DNA of 64,000 nt from Okapia johnstoni (Eukaryota; Chordata; Mammalia; Artiodactyla; Giraffidae): the NCBI GenBank assembly GCA_024291935.2, contig CM044317.1, forward strand, positions 65,028,730 through 65,092,729. The letters run 5' to 3'. The stretch's first letter is position 1. Each line of letters opens with the position of its first letter. Of the stretch, positions 12,349 to 24,135 are shown piece by piece. The notes below the pieces were generated by a model. It saw only the letters and a program-made list of their open reading frames with translations, was not told the DNA's origin and did not search any database. A program made the position numbers and the translations under genes.

Positions 12349-13408
12349 CTGGAATCCAAGGGAAAAAAGAGATTTAGTGTATTTTAAAAATATTAGTATT
12401 TTAGATAAAAATTATAAAAGTTACAAAGTATTTACAAAGTATTATTTTTTAAAATTAGGACACATATATTTCTATTAAAATATCATAGAACTGTGTATGC
12501 CTTTTAGAATACTACAGACTATCATAAAGTATTGATTTAGAGGTTCATCTAGCTTTGATGAGGATAAGAAAATTTTCAACTACTCAAATGAATCAAGGTA
12601 TTTCTGTATAAGCTTTCAGTTTGCAAGTAAGGTGCTAACAGAAAGGAAATTTTTAAAACTCTTCTCACTCATGAGTAGAATAATAAATTTAGAGTTGAAT
12701 AGTACTATAACATATATTTAGGAGGGAACTTCCCACCCAGGTAAGACTTCTTCCACAATATCCCTCAATGATGTTAAGCACTATCTGGTAAATGTTCCTG
12801 GTGATTTGGAAGTCATCATTTTTATCTGAATTTGAGATTATTTCGTAAAACCCACACATACTGAATGCCAGGTACTATACTAGGGGAGAATAAGATGTAA
12901 CCTTGTTTTTATAACTGCACAGGCTAGAGGGAAAAACATCATGTCAAGGAGTTAAGTGGGGTATCAGAGATGAACATGGGTTATTGAGAGCAGGGTGGTG
13001 TCAAGAACCCAGATTTCCTAGGAGAGGGAAACTGGGGATAGTATCACAAAGGAATTGTCACAGTAACACAGTCTAACGTATGCAAAATCAGAAAGAACCT
13101 GGTCTATCAGACAAACTATAAAAAGTTTGGTGTGGCCAGCGCCCACAGAGCAAGTAGTCATATTGGAAAGAAAATAGAGCCCAGTTCTGAGAAAGCTTTT
13201 CAGTACAAATGCTTTCAATTGCATGTTTTGACTCACAGTCCTCAAACTAATATATTGAAAATGCGTGGACATGTCCCATCTTCTGAAACATGAATTTGAC
13301 CTGAAGATTTCTGGAAAATTCACTTTTTATATTAATACTGAAGATGAGTAAAATACAAATTACAAATTTCAAAGCTAAAACATGAGATTTCAAAGAAATG
13401 CTATGCTT

Positions 13409-13688
13409 CTTAGAGAACAAATTTATGGTTACCAGGGGGAGGGATAGTTAGGGAGTTTGGGGTGGACACATATACACTGCTATATTTAAAATGAATAATG
13501 AACAAGGACCTACTGTATAGCACAGGAAACTCTGCTCAATATTATGTGGCAGCCTGGATGGGAGGGGAGTTTGGGGGAGAATGGATACTTGTATACGTAT
13601 GGCTTAATCCCTTTGTTCTCCATTTGAAACTATCACAATATTGTTAATCGGCTATACCCCAATATAAATAAAAAGTTTGTTAAAAAAA
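13409..13688 (+). mobile_element. L1 3' UTR copy with target-site duplication
   Basis: Ends in an A run and is flanked by a 17-bp duplication with one mismatch (13392-13408, 13689-13705). It has the same family signature as 1203-1370 (GTGGCAGCCTGGATGG, GGCTATACCCCAATA) but is less truncated. Confidence 0.8.
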
Positions 13689-13730
13689 AAAGAAATGCTG
13701 TGCTTGTAGCAAGTCAATTTAGGCTCCTCC

Positions 13731-13981
13731 CTCTTGCCTGGAAAATCCCATGGACAGAGGAGCCTGGTAGGCTGCAGTCCATGGGGTCGCGAAGAGTCGG
13801 ACACGACTGAGCGACTTCACTTTCACTTTTCACTTTTGTGCATTGGAGAAGGAAATGGCAACCCACTCCAGTGCTCTTGCCTAGAGAATCCCAGGGATGG
13901 AGGAGCTTGGTGGGCTGCCGTCTATGGGGTCGCACAGAGTCGGACACGACTGAAGCGACTTAGCAGCAGGAGCAGCAGCAA
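13731..13981 (+). mobile_element. Bov-A2 SINE with (AGC)n tail
   Basis: Two BovB-derived monomers in tandem (CCATGGGGTCGCGAAGAGTC and GGGGTCGCACAGAGTCGGAC), linked by CACTTTCACTTTTCACTTT and ending in an AGCAGCAGG-type microsatellite. The tRNA-like head is missing. Confidence 0.85.
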
Positions 13982-14529
13982 GAGCCTCATAAGTTGTTTC
14001 CCCTGGTGCTGGGCTGCTTCAGAACTTGAGGAAGGACACAAGAAATCACTGAAGGAGTGAAGTCACACGGTGAGACTTGAGTTTAGCAAAAATTAACCCA
14101 ACTGGAGTCTGGAGAATGGACTGTAGAAGAGAGATCAGCAAGAAGGCTGTGGCAATAATTCAGGTGAGAAATGGTACAACCATGAGTCAAGTGTGGCAGA
14201 AGGATGAAAGAAGAGGAAACAGATACAGAGAATATTTAAGAGGAGGAACTAACAGGATGTGGAAGCAAAAGAAAAAAGGTTGAAGGCACCTCCCAGATTC
14301 ATAGTTTTATCACCTCAGTAAACAGTGATACCATGAATTCAAGTGGAAACTTTAGAAATGGAAACATATTTTAGAAGTGAGGGAGATGGTGAGCTAATAT
14401 TTTAAAACACAGAGTGTGAGTTAGAATATCTAACAGTCTAAAAGGTTGTAAAAAGTATAAATCTAATTCACAAGGAAAGTAGTTTGGTCTAGAAATACAT
14501 ATTTGGGGTCACAGCACAATAGACGGTCA

Positions 14530-15260
14530 CTGAAGCCACAGATGGGTATAAAAACAGAAATAATCAAACTGGAAAAGAAGATACACAAATGGTAAATGAG
14601 CGTGTGGAAAAATGCTCAATACCATTAGCCATTAGGGAAAGGCAAAGTAAAATTCACAGTGAGATATCACTACACTCCTACCAGAATGGCTAAAATATAA
14701 AATAATGACACATCAAATGCTGGTGAGGATGTAAAGAAACTCGGTCACTCATACATTGCTGGTGGGGATGTAAAATGGTATAACCACTCTGGAAAATAGG
14801 CAGTTTCTTAACAAACTAAACATATGATTATTATATGACCAACTCCTGCCTAAATTTGCACAAGAACTCCTGCAACTCAACTCCTGCCTAAATTTGCAGA
14901 AAACATATGGATGTCCTTCAGTGGGTGAAGACAACAAATATGCGAGTCAATACCATGGGGACAACTACTGATACATATAACAACCTGAATGAACCTGCAG
15001 AAAATTATGCTGAGTGGAAAAAAGCCAATATCAAAAGGTTATACATTGTACAATTCCATTTACAACACTCTTAAAATGACAACATCAAAGAAATGCAGAA
15101 GAGATGAATGGTTGCCAGAAATTAAAGATTAAATTAAAGGGAGTAAAGTACATGTGGCTGTATACAGGCAGTAGGGATTGCATGGTGATGGGAATGTTGT
15201 GTCTTCTGTGTCTGCATCAATGTCAACATCCTAGCTGACACATGCACTTTAGTTTTGAAA
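14530..15260 (+). mobile_element. Old L1 ORF2/3' remnant
   Basis: Reads like L1 ORF2 3' sequence: GAGATATCACTACACTCCTA, CATTGCTGGTGGGGATGTAA. It is highly degenerate. It contains a tandem repeat of CAACTCCTGCCTAAATTTG at 14840 and 14878 (period 38). Confidence 0.7.
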
Positions 15261-15320
15261 ATGTTACCTTTGGGGGAAACTGGGTAAAGCATTCAAAGGA
15301 TCTCTCCGTACTATTTCTTA

Positions 15321-15536
15321 TGAAAGTGAAAGTGTTAGTTGCTCAGTTGTGTCCGACTCTTTGCAACCCCATGGACTATAGCACACCAGGCTCCTCTGTC
15401 CATGAGATTCTCCAGGCAGGAATACTGGAGAGGACTGCCATTTTCTTCTCGAGGGTATCTTCCCAACCCAGGGGTCAAACCCAGATCTCCTGCATTGCAG
15501 GTAGATTCTTTACCATCTGAGCCATCAGGGAAGCCC
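15321..15536 (-). mobile_element. Bov-tA SINE
   Basis: Starts with the GAAAGTGAAAGTGTTAGT linker and ends with GCCATCAGGGAAGCCC, the head of the element in reverse. The next SINE begins only about 55 bp away in the same orientation. Confidence 0.88.
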
Positions 15537-15590
15537 ACATGTGAACATATAGCCTCATGTGAATCATCTCAAAATAAAAGGTTTGTGTGT

Positions 15591-15805
15591 GTGCTAAGAT
15601 ACTTGCGTTGTGTTTGACCCTTTGTGACCCTATGAACTGTAGCCTGCCAGGCTCCTCTGTCCATGGGATTCTCCAGGCAAGAATGCTGGAGTGGGTTGCC
15701 ATGCCCTCCTCCAGGAGATCTTCCTGACCCAGGGATCAAACCTGTGGCTCCTATGGCTCCTGTACTGCAGGCAGATTCTTTACCACTGAGCCACTAGGGA
15801 TGCCC
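15591..15805 (-). mobile_element. Bov-tA SINE
   Basis: Second minus-strand copy, with GACCCAGGGATCAAACCTG and the head GAGCCACTAGGGATGCCC. It carries a small internal duplication of GGCTCCTAT/GGCTCCTGT. Confidence 0.87.
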
Positions 15806-16763
15806 ACATGTGATTCTACAATTATCTCAAAAAGTTTAAGAAATCAGAAGAAGTCCTTTTGTCAACAAAGACCTATTTAAATCATGTTTCAGTGGACAAG
15901 GGTTCCAACGCTTGGCCCATCTTTACCTCTCCTCAGGAAGAGGAGAGAGCTATAACGACTTGGCCTAGAACCCCCAGCAATAGTAGAAATGATGAAATGG
16001 GTCAACTGGTTTTCCCTTTGAGGCCCCAAATATTTACAACTTCAGTCTCCTTTTTTCTCAATTCTTACTTTGAAAAGAATGGTCCACTCAAGTGTGACAA
16101 AAGACACAAAAACCATTAGGAGAATTTGGTAAAAAACAAGGAAAATAAAATGACAGGAGTAAAAAGTTATTGAATGACATTAAAACAAACAAAACCCTTT
16201 AAATACATTTCGGTTTTTTCCCAAACTCAATTATCTTCTGTAGAAAAGGAAATGATTTTAACACCTCAAAGATAAAAATCCTATTTAATATAACCTCTAT
16301 TAAGTACCCATACAAAAAATCAGACTGAAACATGACTTTTCCCATTGAAACAAAATCCTAAAGTAGGAAAAAAAAAAAAAACCCAATATGATGATACAGC
16401 CTAAAGACACGTGGTTCCATGCTCATCTATTCCTTTCAGTCACTTGATAGTGGGAAGTCTGAATGTCACAGACTAACTCCAGTTAGTACCTTAACGACAA
16501 ATGGAAGCACCACCGTGCGTTGCTTACACAGCCAAAGTATGGAGAACGCTGGGGGAACCTCACTTGACCATTTGTGTTCTATCCATTCTACTCTGCCAAT
16601 ACTTGCTCCTTCATCCAGTAACTTCAAATAAAATACGAACAAAACTCAGATAGTCATTTTGAGGTTTCAAAAATTAAGAGTACAGTTTTGTAATTTCTTA
16701 CTGAATTTCAAGTTAGAAGGATGTAAAGATAAATATGATAGGATTATAATCATTTCAAAATAC

Positions 16764-16917
16764 CAAGCATAGCCTTTCCTTCATCTTCTAATTCAAACCG
16801 AAGTGTCTGAAGTTCCTGTTCCATTTCTATCCGGAAGCCCTCCATTGATTCTCTGTGTGCATCTTTTAATGATTGAAGCTCTGCAGAATGTTTCTCTTGT
16901 AAATGACTTTCAAGAGC
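16764..16917 (-). CDS. FAM184A: FAM184A window exon 9
   Basis: 154 nt: 51 codons plus the first base of an Ala codon. It begins ALESHLQEKHSAELQSLKDA and ends FELEDEGKAML. The acceptor is CATTCTAG and the donor GTATTT. The pattern AELQSLKDAHRESMEGF resembles KSLKEAHVLAFQTMEE of the previous exon, suggesting an old internal repeat within the coiled coil. Confidence 0.94.
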
Positions 16918-18741
16918 CTAGAATGAGAGAAACATACTCAAATTATTATGCTAGACTACAGGAAGGGAAATGCAAACAAAATAGAAAAATACTAAAACTT
17001 GTTTATTTATTATTTAAGGAAAACAGATCTCTAGTTCATTTCAAGAAAACTAGATTTAAGATCATCACTAGAAAATAAACTAGTAGGTTCACTTCAGGAG
17101 CATAATCATCATGAATCAGTTTGAGTCAATGTATAGTGTTTGTATTGAGATACAGACCCTTTGCCCAGGGCAGTTTCCAAATAAAGCTATTTTCTTAAAC
17201 TGCTAAGGAGATGTAAACCACCAAAAATTAACAAATAATTCTTCTGTGTGCACAGACTTAGACTCAAGAAAGAGGTGGAGGAGGGCAGATCAGGAAAGAT
17301 CTCCTGATTAGGGAAAGAGAGGAGGGCTTTTACAACTCCAACCTTAAAAAGTGTCTAGCTTTTTCCTACAGTCATCCTTTCTTTGCTCCTGCATTTGTGA
17401 ACCGAAGCAAAAGCTCTGAGAGGATGTAGCTGGAAAACTGAACTGAAGCCTTTCATGTGGTTAGTTTTAAAAGCCTAGCCAGAGGAACAGACTACATACA
17501 TGTGGCCAAGACGAAGAGAAAATACATGGACACAAGAGTGTAAAAACAAAGTTCAGGGTACTTCAAGTGTAGAGACTGAACTGTGCCAGGAAGGGTTTTT
17601 CTCACTGTAATCTATAAAGGTTTCCGAGAAAGCGACCACATTGTTAAGTAGGGGTGTGTTTCTTCAATCACTACTCTAAAATGCTGCTTTTAAAAATTAT
17701 TATTTGACTACTTATATTCTTTCTGAAATATAAACTATAGGTTCCTTTGAATACAGGTAAAATAAAGAACTTTGAGTACAGACAACATGACTTAGGGGTA
17801 GCTTGGCTACCTAGTGACAGATGATAAAATTGACGGTTCTGATTTCTTCTGAAAAATGACTACAGTTCTGAAAAGACTGTATGTATAAACTTAAAGTACT
17901 GATATGTAAGCTTATGTGTTATCATAATTCACAAATGGAATCCAGTGAATAGAGTATTTAGCAATGCTAAGGTTGAATTATTAACCAAAGGAACTCCCTT
18001 GATTTTTTTGGACAAAATCAATAGATTAAACTTATTGTACAGGCAAATTAGTTGTTTTTAAGAGTATGACATTTTTGTTTTAACAATTTTTAAACAACAT
18101 ACCATTTCTTAAAATAGTGTCTATACCCAAATAAAGGATTAAAATGCGTATATGTAGGAACAGTATGGATGGTAAACATTATTATTAGTAACTTTTTCTA
18201 TCACATCTTTATTTTAATTATCCATAAGGTCCTTAAAAGAAATTGAGAAATACAGTGTTAAGAAATGAACTACACTAAAATTAATCACACTAAGACTATG
18301 TCCAACTAACATTTTAACACAGAACTAAATAATGGATATGGGGAGATTCTGGCATATAATAAAACCAATAATGTATCTTTTCTGAGTGATCATCACATAG
18401 TGATACAAACAGTATACAGGGAATTATACTATTTTTAAATGTCTCCAATTTCATTTCACTGTGAGTTCTGTACATAAGAAAAAGCGTGAGGGGAAAAAAT
18501 GGAGATAAAAACTTTAATTGCTTTAGGCACATGTATCTTTTGTAGATCTAGACTAAAAGAAAAAAATTAAAAATTGGATGAAAGACTAAGTTCAAGACAG
18601 TATTAAGAGATTACAGTGGTTATAGTAATGACTAAATTTATGTAATCACTGCTAAAACATGACAAACCAGAGCATTAGTCTCATCATGACCTTGGCTTTA
18701 TCATGGGAAACAGAAATAACATATTTCTGCTACAGTGTACA

Positions 18742-19394
18742 GTTAAAGTGAAACTGAAAGTCACTCAGTCGTGTCTGACCCTTTGCAACCCCATGGACTA
18801 TACAGTCCATGGAATTCTCCAGGCCAGTATACTGGAGTGGGTAATCTTTCCCTTCTCTAGGGGATCTTCCCGACCCAGGGATCAAACCTAGGTCTTCCGC
18901 ATTGCAGGTGGATTCTTTTTTTTTGTTTTTTAAATTAATTAATTTATTTTTTTTATTTTAGTTGGGGGCTAATTACTTTACAATATTGTAGTAGTTTTTG
19001 CCATACATTGACATGAATCAGCCATGGGTTCACATGTGCTCCCCCTCCCGAACCCTCCTCCCACCTCCCTCCCCTTCCCATCCCTCTGTGTCATCCCAAC
19101 GCTCCATCCCTGAGCATCCGTCCCATGCATAGAACATGGAATGGTGTTCCGCTTCACATATGACAATATACATGTTTCAATGTTATTGTCCCAGAACGTC
19201 CCACCCTCACCTTCTCCCTCAGAGTCCACAGGACTTGCAGGTGGATTCTTTACCAGCTGAGCCACAAGGGAAACCCAAGAATACTGGAGTGGGTAGCCTA
19301 TTCCTTCTCCAGCAGATCTTCCCGACCCAGGAATCGAACTGGGGTCTCCTGAATTGCAGGCACATTCTTTACCAACTGAGCTATCAGGGAAGCC
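18742..19394 (-). mobile_element. Bov-A2-type SINE interrupted by an L1 tail
   Basis: SINE pieces at 18742-18918 and 19235-19394, flanked by the exact duplication CTACAGTGTACA (18730-18741, 19395-19406). The right part has a second monomer (AAGAATACTGGAGTGGGTAG to AGCTATCAGGGAAGCCC). The two halves are split by the L1 insertion at 18919-19234. Confidence 0.9.
18919..19234 (-). mobile_element. Ruminant L1 3' end nested in a SINE
   Basis: T-rich start, then the L1 3' UTR motif TACAATATTGTAGTAG and CCTCCCACCTCCCTCC. The inserted sequence is bounded by the exact 17-bp duplication TTGCAGGTGGATTCTTT (18902-18918, 19235-19251), which is part of the SINE. The L1 is therefore the younger insertion. 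Confidence 0.9.
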
Positions 19395-19580
19395 CTACAG
19401 TGTACAATTAGTGTATGTGTTTAATCATCGTGACCGCTACAAGAAGTCATAGCCTAGAAAACACACTGAAATAAAGCAATACATAATTTTTTGGAGCAAA
19501 AAATGAATTCTTTAGAATCGTAAGGTTAACAGTGATCAGGCTGTTGGGTTACATTTGAACGTCTGTCACCTAAAACTTAC

Positions 19581-19793
19581 TCTTTGTTCCTTCTCCTTTT
19601 CTTCTTCCATGGTTTGAAATGCAAGGACGTGTGCTTCTTTTAAAGATTTATGTCTCTGTTGATGCTGCTCCTCTAATTCTTCGAGCTCTTGTGTAAGTCG
19701 CTGTCGCTCCTGTGTAAACTGGGCTTGCAGTTGCTGCAGAGAGGTCTGAGACTGGGAAAGCTGCATCTCCAGGTTCTGTTTCAGGAGGGAAAT
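19581..19793 (-). CDS. FAM184A: FAM184A window exon 8
   Basis: 213 nt, 71 codons, phase 0 at both ends, the longest exon here. It begins ISLLKQNLEMQLSQSQTSLQ and ends MEEEKEKEQR. The central part is very Gln/Glu-rich (QELEELEEQHQQRHKSLKEA), a clear coiled-coil signature. The acceptor is GTGGCACAG and the donor GTAAGT, close to consensus. Skipping it would keep the frame. Confidence 0.95.
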
Positions 19794-19979
19794 CTGTGCC
19801 ACAGGATGGTACACAAAGAGGAATAAATACAAGGCCTATTTCACACAGTGCCTACTTAAGGGGAAAAGGCATTTCGAAGATATTAACAATTGCAAAATAA
19901 CTGCCTTAAAATGCCCACTTAAGATGTTGGTTGTATAATATATCCTAGATAGCTAATCTTGAGGTACTACCACCTTTAT

Positions 19980-20185
19980 TCAGTCGCTTCAGTTGTGTTT
20001 GACTCTTTGCAACCTCATGGACTGTAGCCCAACAGGCTCCTCTGTCCATGGGATTCTCCAGGCAAGAATACTGGAGTGGGATGCTGTGCCCTCCTCCAGG
20101 GGATTTTCCAGACCCAGGGACTGAATCCACATTTCCTGTGACTCCTGCATTGCAGGCAGATTCTTTACTGCTGAGCCACAGGACT
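19980..20185 (-). mobile_element. Bov-tA SINE
   Basis: Minus-strand copy from CAGTCGCTTCAGTTGTG to GCTGAGCCACAGGACTG. A MIR-like stretch (20190-20260, CTCTGCCACTTGGCTTCGG) abuts it. Confidence 0.86.
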
Positions 20186-20189
20186 GTTT

Positions 20190-20260
20190 AAGGATGTGCG
20201 CTCTGAGTTAAAATCTTAGCTCTGCCACTTGGCTTCGGTCAACACCTCACCAGGCCATGT
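20190..20260 (+). mobile_element. MIR-like fragment
   Basis: Short resemblance to the MIR 5' core (TTAGCTCTGCCACTTGGCTT). Weak because of its length. Confidence 0.4.
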
Positions 20261-23200
20261 GAGAGAGAAGAGAATTTCTACACACAGTTTACTCAGAATA
20301 GTTCTCACCCCATACCAAGATTAAGCGCTCAATGAAAGCCAGCTAAGATCATTTGAGGATTAAAGAAGTGCTCTTTAAACGGTTTAGCAATTTAGAATTT
20401 AGAATCCTTGTGTAAAAAAAAGGTTTTATTTTTGAATTTTGATTTAATTCAAAAGGATCTGCAAAACTTCAAGCCTTTTAAAAATCACAAACCTCTCACA
20501 ATCTTCTAGTTACAGCCTTGTAATCATGACAGGTGCTTTTCTTTCACTATGGAGAACTTATTTATTCCTCCTATTGAAAACATCACCCTTAATACATCTG
20601 CACTGCCTCTGCATGTTTTAAAATATGTAATTTAAGACCTTTATTAACCAACGGAAGCATAAAATGTGTATAAGCATCTGTATATATGTGTGTGTGTTCA
20701 CATATACATTTGTTGGAACCATTTTATTTGATCTGTTTCTCTTCTCATATAATGAAACTCTAAACTAGATGCCTCAATCATATTCTACAAGTCTGAGGCT
20801 AACAGGAACTTAAGGAAACCAGATAAAAAGTTGTCAAACGTGTGCCATTAAATAATAAGATGCTGTGTTTATATGTAGATAAAACTGTTTTTGTGGCCAA
20901 GAAAGCTAATGGAAAGAAAAGACTTTAAAGTGACTTTTTGTACATAAGAAAAAACTTTCTTTTGATTGACGGAAGGCAGACATAGGCTGCCTCGCGTGTC
21001 TTACCGTGAAGGTATGTGAGAAAGAAAATGACAGGCTGAAGAATCATCAGCAACGCAAACTGAGAAAGAAAAATAAAGAATGAACTGGAGACAGGAGAGG
21101 GCAGAGGCCAGCAGCAGGCAACAGGCACAGCCTGTACTGAGCTTCGGGTAGATGACAGCTGTCTGGAAGGGTTTGGGACAAGGTTATACATCAGGATTAG
21201 TAGTAAGGGTTAGCACATGCCTTTGTGGAAAGGGTCAAGTAGTGATAAGAAATGATACTACTGACACATGTTCATTCTGTTTTAATGTATTTTCAAAGAA
21301 GTGACCTTACCTATTCAAAGTTATATGGATTCTACTAGCTAATTTCCACGTAAGCTTAAGATTTCAGAGGTTATTTCCATGTTTGGAGTCATGGTGAACT
21401 GCAACACTCTGACCCCAAGCAACGCAACTCCATACACCTCTAAATGGCAGAAGCACTGATGATTTACAGCTCAAATAAACCTGCGAATGTAAAAACTGCA
21501 GGAGAAAGGCACAGCAACAGCTAAGCCTTCCTTGTGTGAGCTGGAGGGCCGAAACAAACCATGTCATGTGACTTCTCACCATTTTGTGCAAAGAAAATCA
21601 GGATGAAATGAATACTAAAGACAACTCCCCCCAAAAAAGAATCATTAAAGGGTAAAAGGCAATAAAAATGTGGGTTGTGAACCCCGATGTGTAACGTGGT
21701 CGAGTTAGCTGGTTCTTGAAACAGACAAGGCTCCTATCCACTCTCTTCCCAAGTTCAACCCTAGTCCCAGACCCAGAATAGGGACCCATGTGACTACCTT
21801 GTCCCTGGTGACAACTTACTAGAACATATATGGGAACATTAGGGAAAGACTACATTACATAAAGAATAATGACTGATCCTATCAAAGCTATTATTGGGTC
21901 CCTGGCCAAGTGAGGACGAATTTACCCAGTGAACAAGCTGCTCACCAAGCCATCTGCCCTGGTATGCATCCAAGTCCACTCAAAGAAAAGTGGCATAGCG
22001 TTTTGATTTGTACACAGGCGCCACACGGGCTAGCGGTGGCCCTGGAGCCTGTCCTCCAATTAAGGGTGCACTTAGGTTAGTAAGAAGCCAATCAGTTCAC
22101 AGCAGTGTAGCTTTTTTTTCTCTGAACTATCTATTTCAAAAGGTCACTGTATCAAAAAGAGCTCTCCCATATGTTAATTTGATTACAATTTGACTCACAC
22201 TTGAACCAATTAAGGATGAAATTTATAAAGAAGTACAACATTTAAAATTAATGAATACCACAGTTTTGTAACAGTTATACATTTAAAATCCAAGCACACT
22301 TTTTAAACCTCTCCAGCTTAAATACTTTAAATCATAATATACTTTACCTTGAAAGAATTCCAAAGTAATATTTTTAATTTTAGGATATATGATTAATCTT
22401 TATATTTAAGCAAATATAAAGTATATGCAAAAAGACATTATCATGCAATTTAGTACTCAACTATACTTAGTTTAGACACTTTATATTCTTAATTTTGAAA
22501 GCATATGAAAATAATATTAAGGCTATCTAAAAATCTTTGGAGTCATGCTCAAAACAGTAACATTATTTGTAAGCAGGAAGCCTTTATCATGCAATGCAGC
22601 ATCAAAACTTATTTTGCTCTTTTTAAAAATTAAATTAGTAGATGGCATTGAATTGTCAGCCTTTATTCAGCATGAAAATTACATGGCACTTTAAAGACAG
22701 AAATAATGAGCAAAGCAATGTAAAATGAGCTGTTTCATAGCTATAATTTAAACAGCAGAGTTTAGTACACTTTATGGAAATACATATTAATATAAAACTT
22801 CATTAATTTAAAATGAAACAAAGATAGACTTTGCATTAAATAGTCTGGGTAACTTAGATCAATACTCTCATTACAGTATTATAGAAAGGCATTTGTTGAA
22901 TAAATGAGAAGCAGTACTAGTTGCTTCAAATTATTTTCAAATTATGAAGTATATGGTATAAGTTTCTACACATTTGTTGTTAATTTTAAATTTTAAAGCT
23001 TTTTATTTTGCTGATTTTAAATGAACCAAGGAGAATGTTTTAGAAAAAATTTTCAACCTAATTAAAAAATTCCCACCACAGCAGTTTATATATGAATTAA
23101 ATAATATATTCTACTAATCAGGAGGTACCAGATACTTTGCAAATAATTTTAAAAGCCAAACTTCACTGACAGTAATTGCTACCTTCCGATCTGTACCACT

Positions 23201-23587
23201 TAAAATACTATCTTTTTGAAAATAAGTCAGTACAAATTTCAAAAGACAAAATTAAGGACATATGGATGTATTTTTCTGAAGAAGGGAAAGCTTTACCTCT
23301 TCCCAACAGGCTGGTTTCACAAAGATTCTGTACCTCTGCAATGGTGTTTGTGGAAATCTCTCAAAGCAGAAACTGAAACATCAAATCTGAGGTACTGGAT
23401 ATGATAGGATGTCAACATGAGACATGTCATTCACTATGTACGTCCTACTTACAACCTTTGGTTTGATGCACTCTAGTTTTCTTTACCCCTAACGAAAATC
23501 TTATTACAGAAATGAAAGAATACAGAAAATATACAAATAGTTTATCCTCAGAACAAAGCATATCCTGAGATAGTAAATGTAATCTGT

Positions 23588-23720
23588 GGCTCTCAAACCT
23601 GGCTGTATATCGGAATCATCTCTGTAGATTTTAATAAATGTACTTGCCCAGCCACTGACCCTTGGCTATTCTGATTAAATAGGTCTGGAACTGAGCCCAG
23701 ACCACCTAACATAATTTATA
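23588..23720. mobile_element. hAT-type (MER) remnant
   Basis: GGCTCTCAAACCTGGCTGTA, then ATCGGAATCATCTCTGTAGA, and AGGTCTGGAACTGAGCCCAG near the right end match the common mammalian MER hAT pattern. Confidence 0.55.
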
Positions 23721-23872
23721 ACTACCAAAGTAATATGTTTGTTGTGAAAAAAAAATTTCTTTAATAAAGGAGTTTATGAAATGAAAGGGAAGGTATCCTT
23801 CCTTCCCTTCCCTCACCAAATCCCAATCCCTAAGGGTAATCAGTTCCAACATTTTAATATCTCCCAAGACTC

Positions 23873-23985
23873 CTTTTTTTTTTTTTTTTTGCATTTGCAT
23901 GTGTCTACATTTATTTATAAATAACAAACAACAGTCTGGAAGAAAGTGCACCAAATTGTTAACAGTGTTTTATTTTAGGCATGTG
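23873..23985 (-). mobile_element. Short retroinsertion with T run and target-site duplication
   Basis: A T17-type run followed by about 95 bp, bounded by the exact 13-bp repeat TCTCCCAAGACTC (23860-23872, 23986-23998). The poly(A)-like end and duplication indicate L1-machinery insertion on the minus strand. The source sequence is not recognised and may be an L1 3' end. Confidence 0.55.
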
Positions 23986-24135
23986 TCTCCCAAGACTCTT
24001 ATGACTTATCTCTCTCTTAATTTCCTGTTTTGTTTTCTTTTGCTTTTTTTTAACTACGTTATGTGTAAACAGGTGGATGGATGACTTTCACCATGTAGAG
24101 TGTACATCTGGCATGATATGACAAAAATTACTTGG

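Larger units (their letters stand above)
12349..16763 (-). other. Intron between window exons 9 and 10
   Basis: 4.4-kb intron with an L1 3' UTR copy (13409-13688), a Bov-A2 SINE (13731-13981), an old L1 ORF2/3' remnant (14530-15260) and two adjacent SINEs (15321-15805). The stretches 12350-13390 and 15830-16763 show no gene or named repeat. The stretch 14040-14450 looks like an unclassified old repeat. Confidence 0.7.
16918..19580 (-). other. Intron between window exons 8 and 9
   Basis: 2.7-kb intron. The only recognisable feature is the Bov-A2 SINE interrupted by an L1 tail (18742-19394). The stretch 16918-18720 is AT-rich with no supported feature. Confidence 0.75.
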
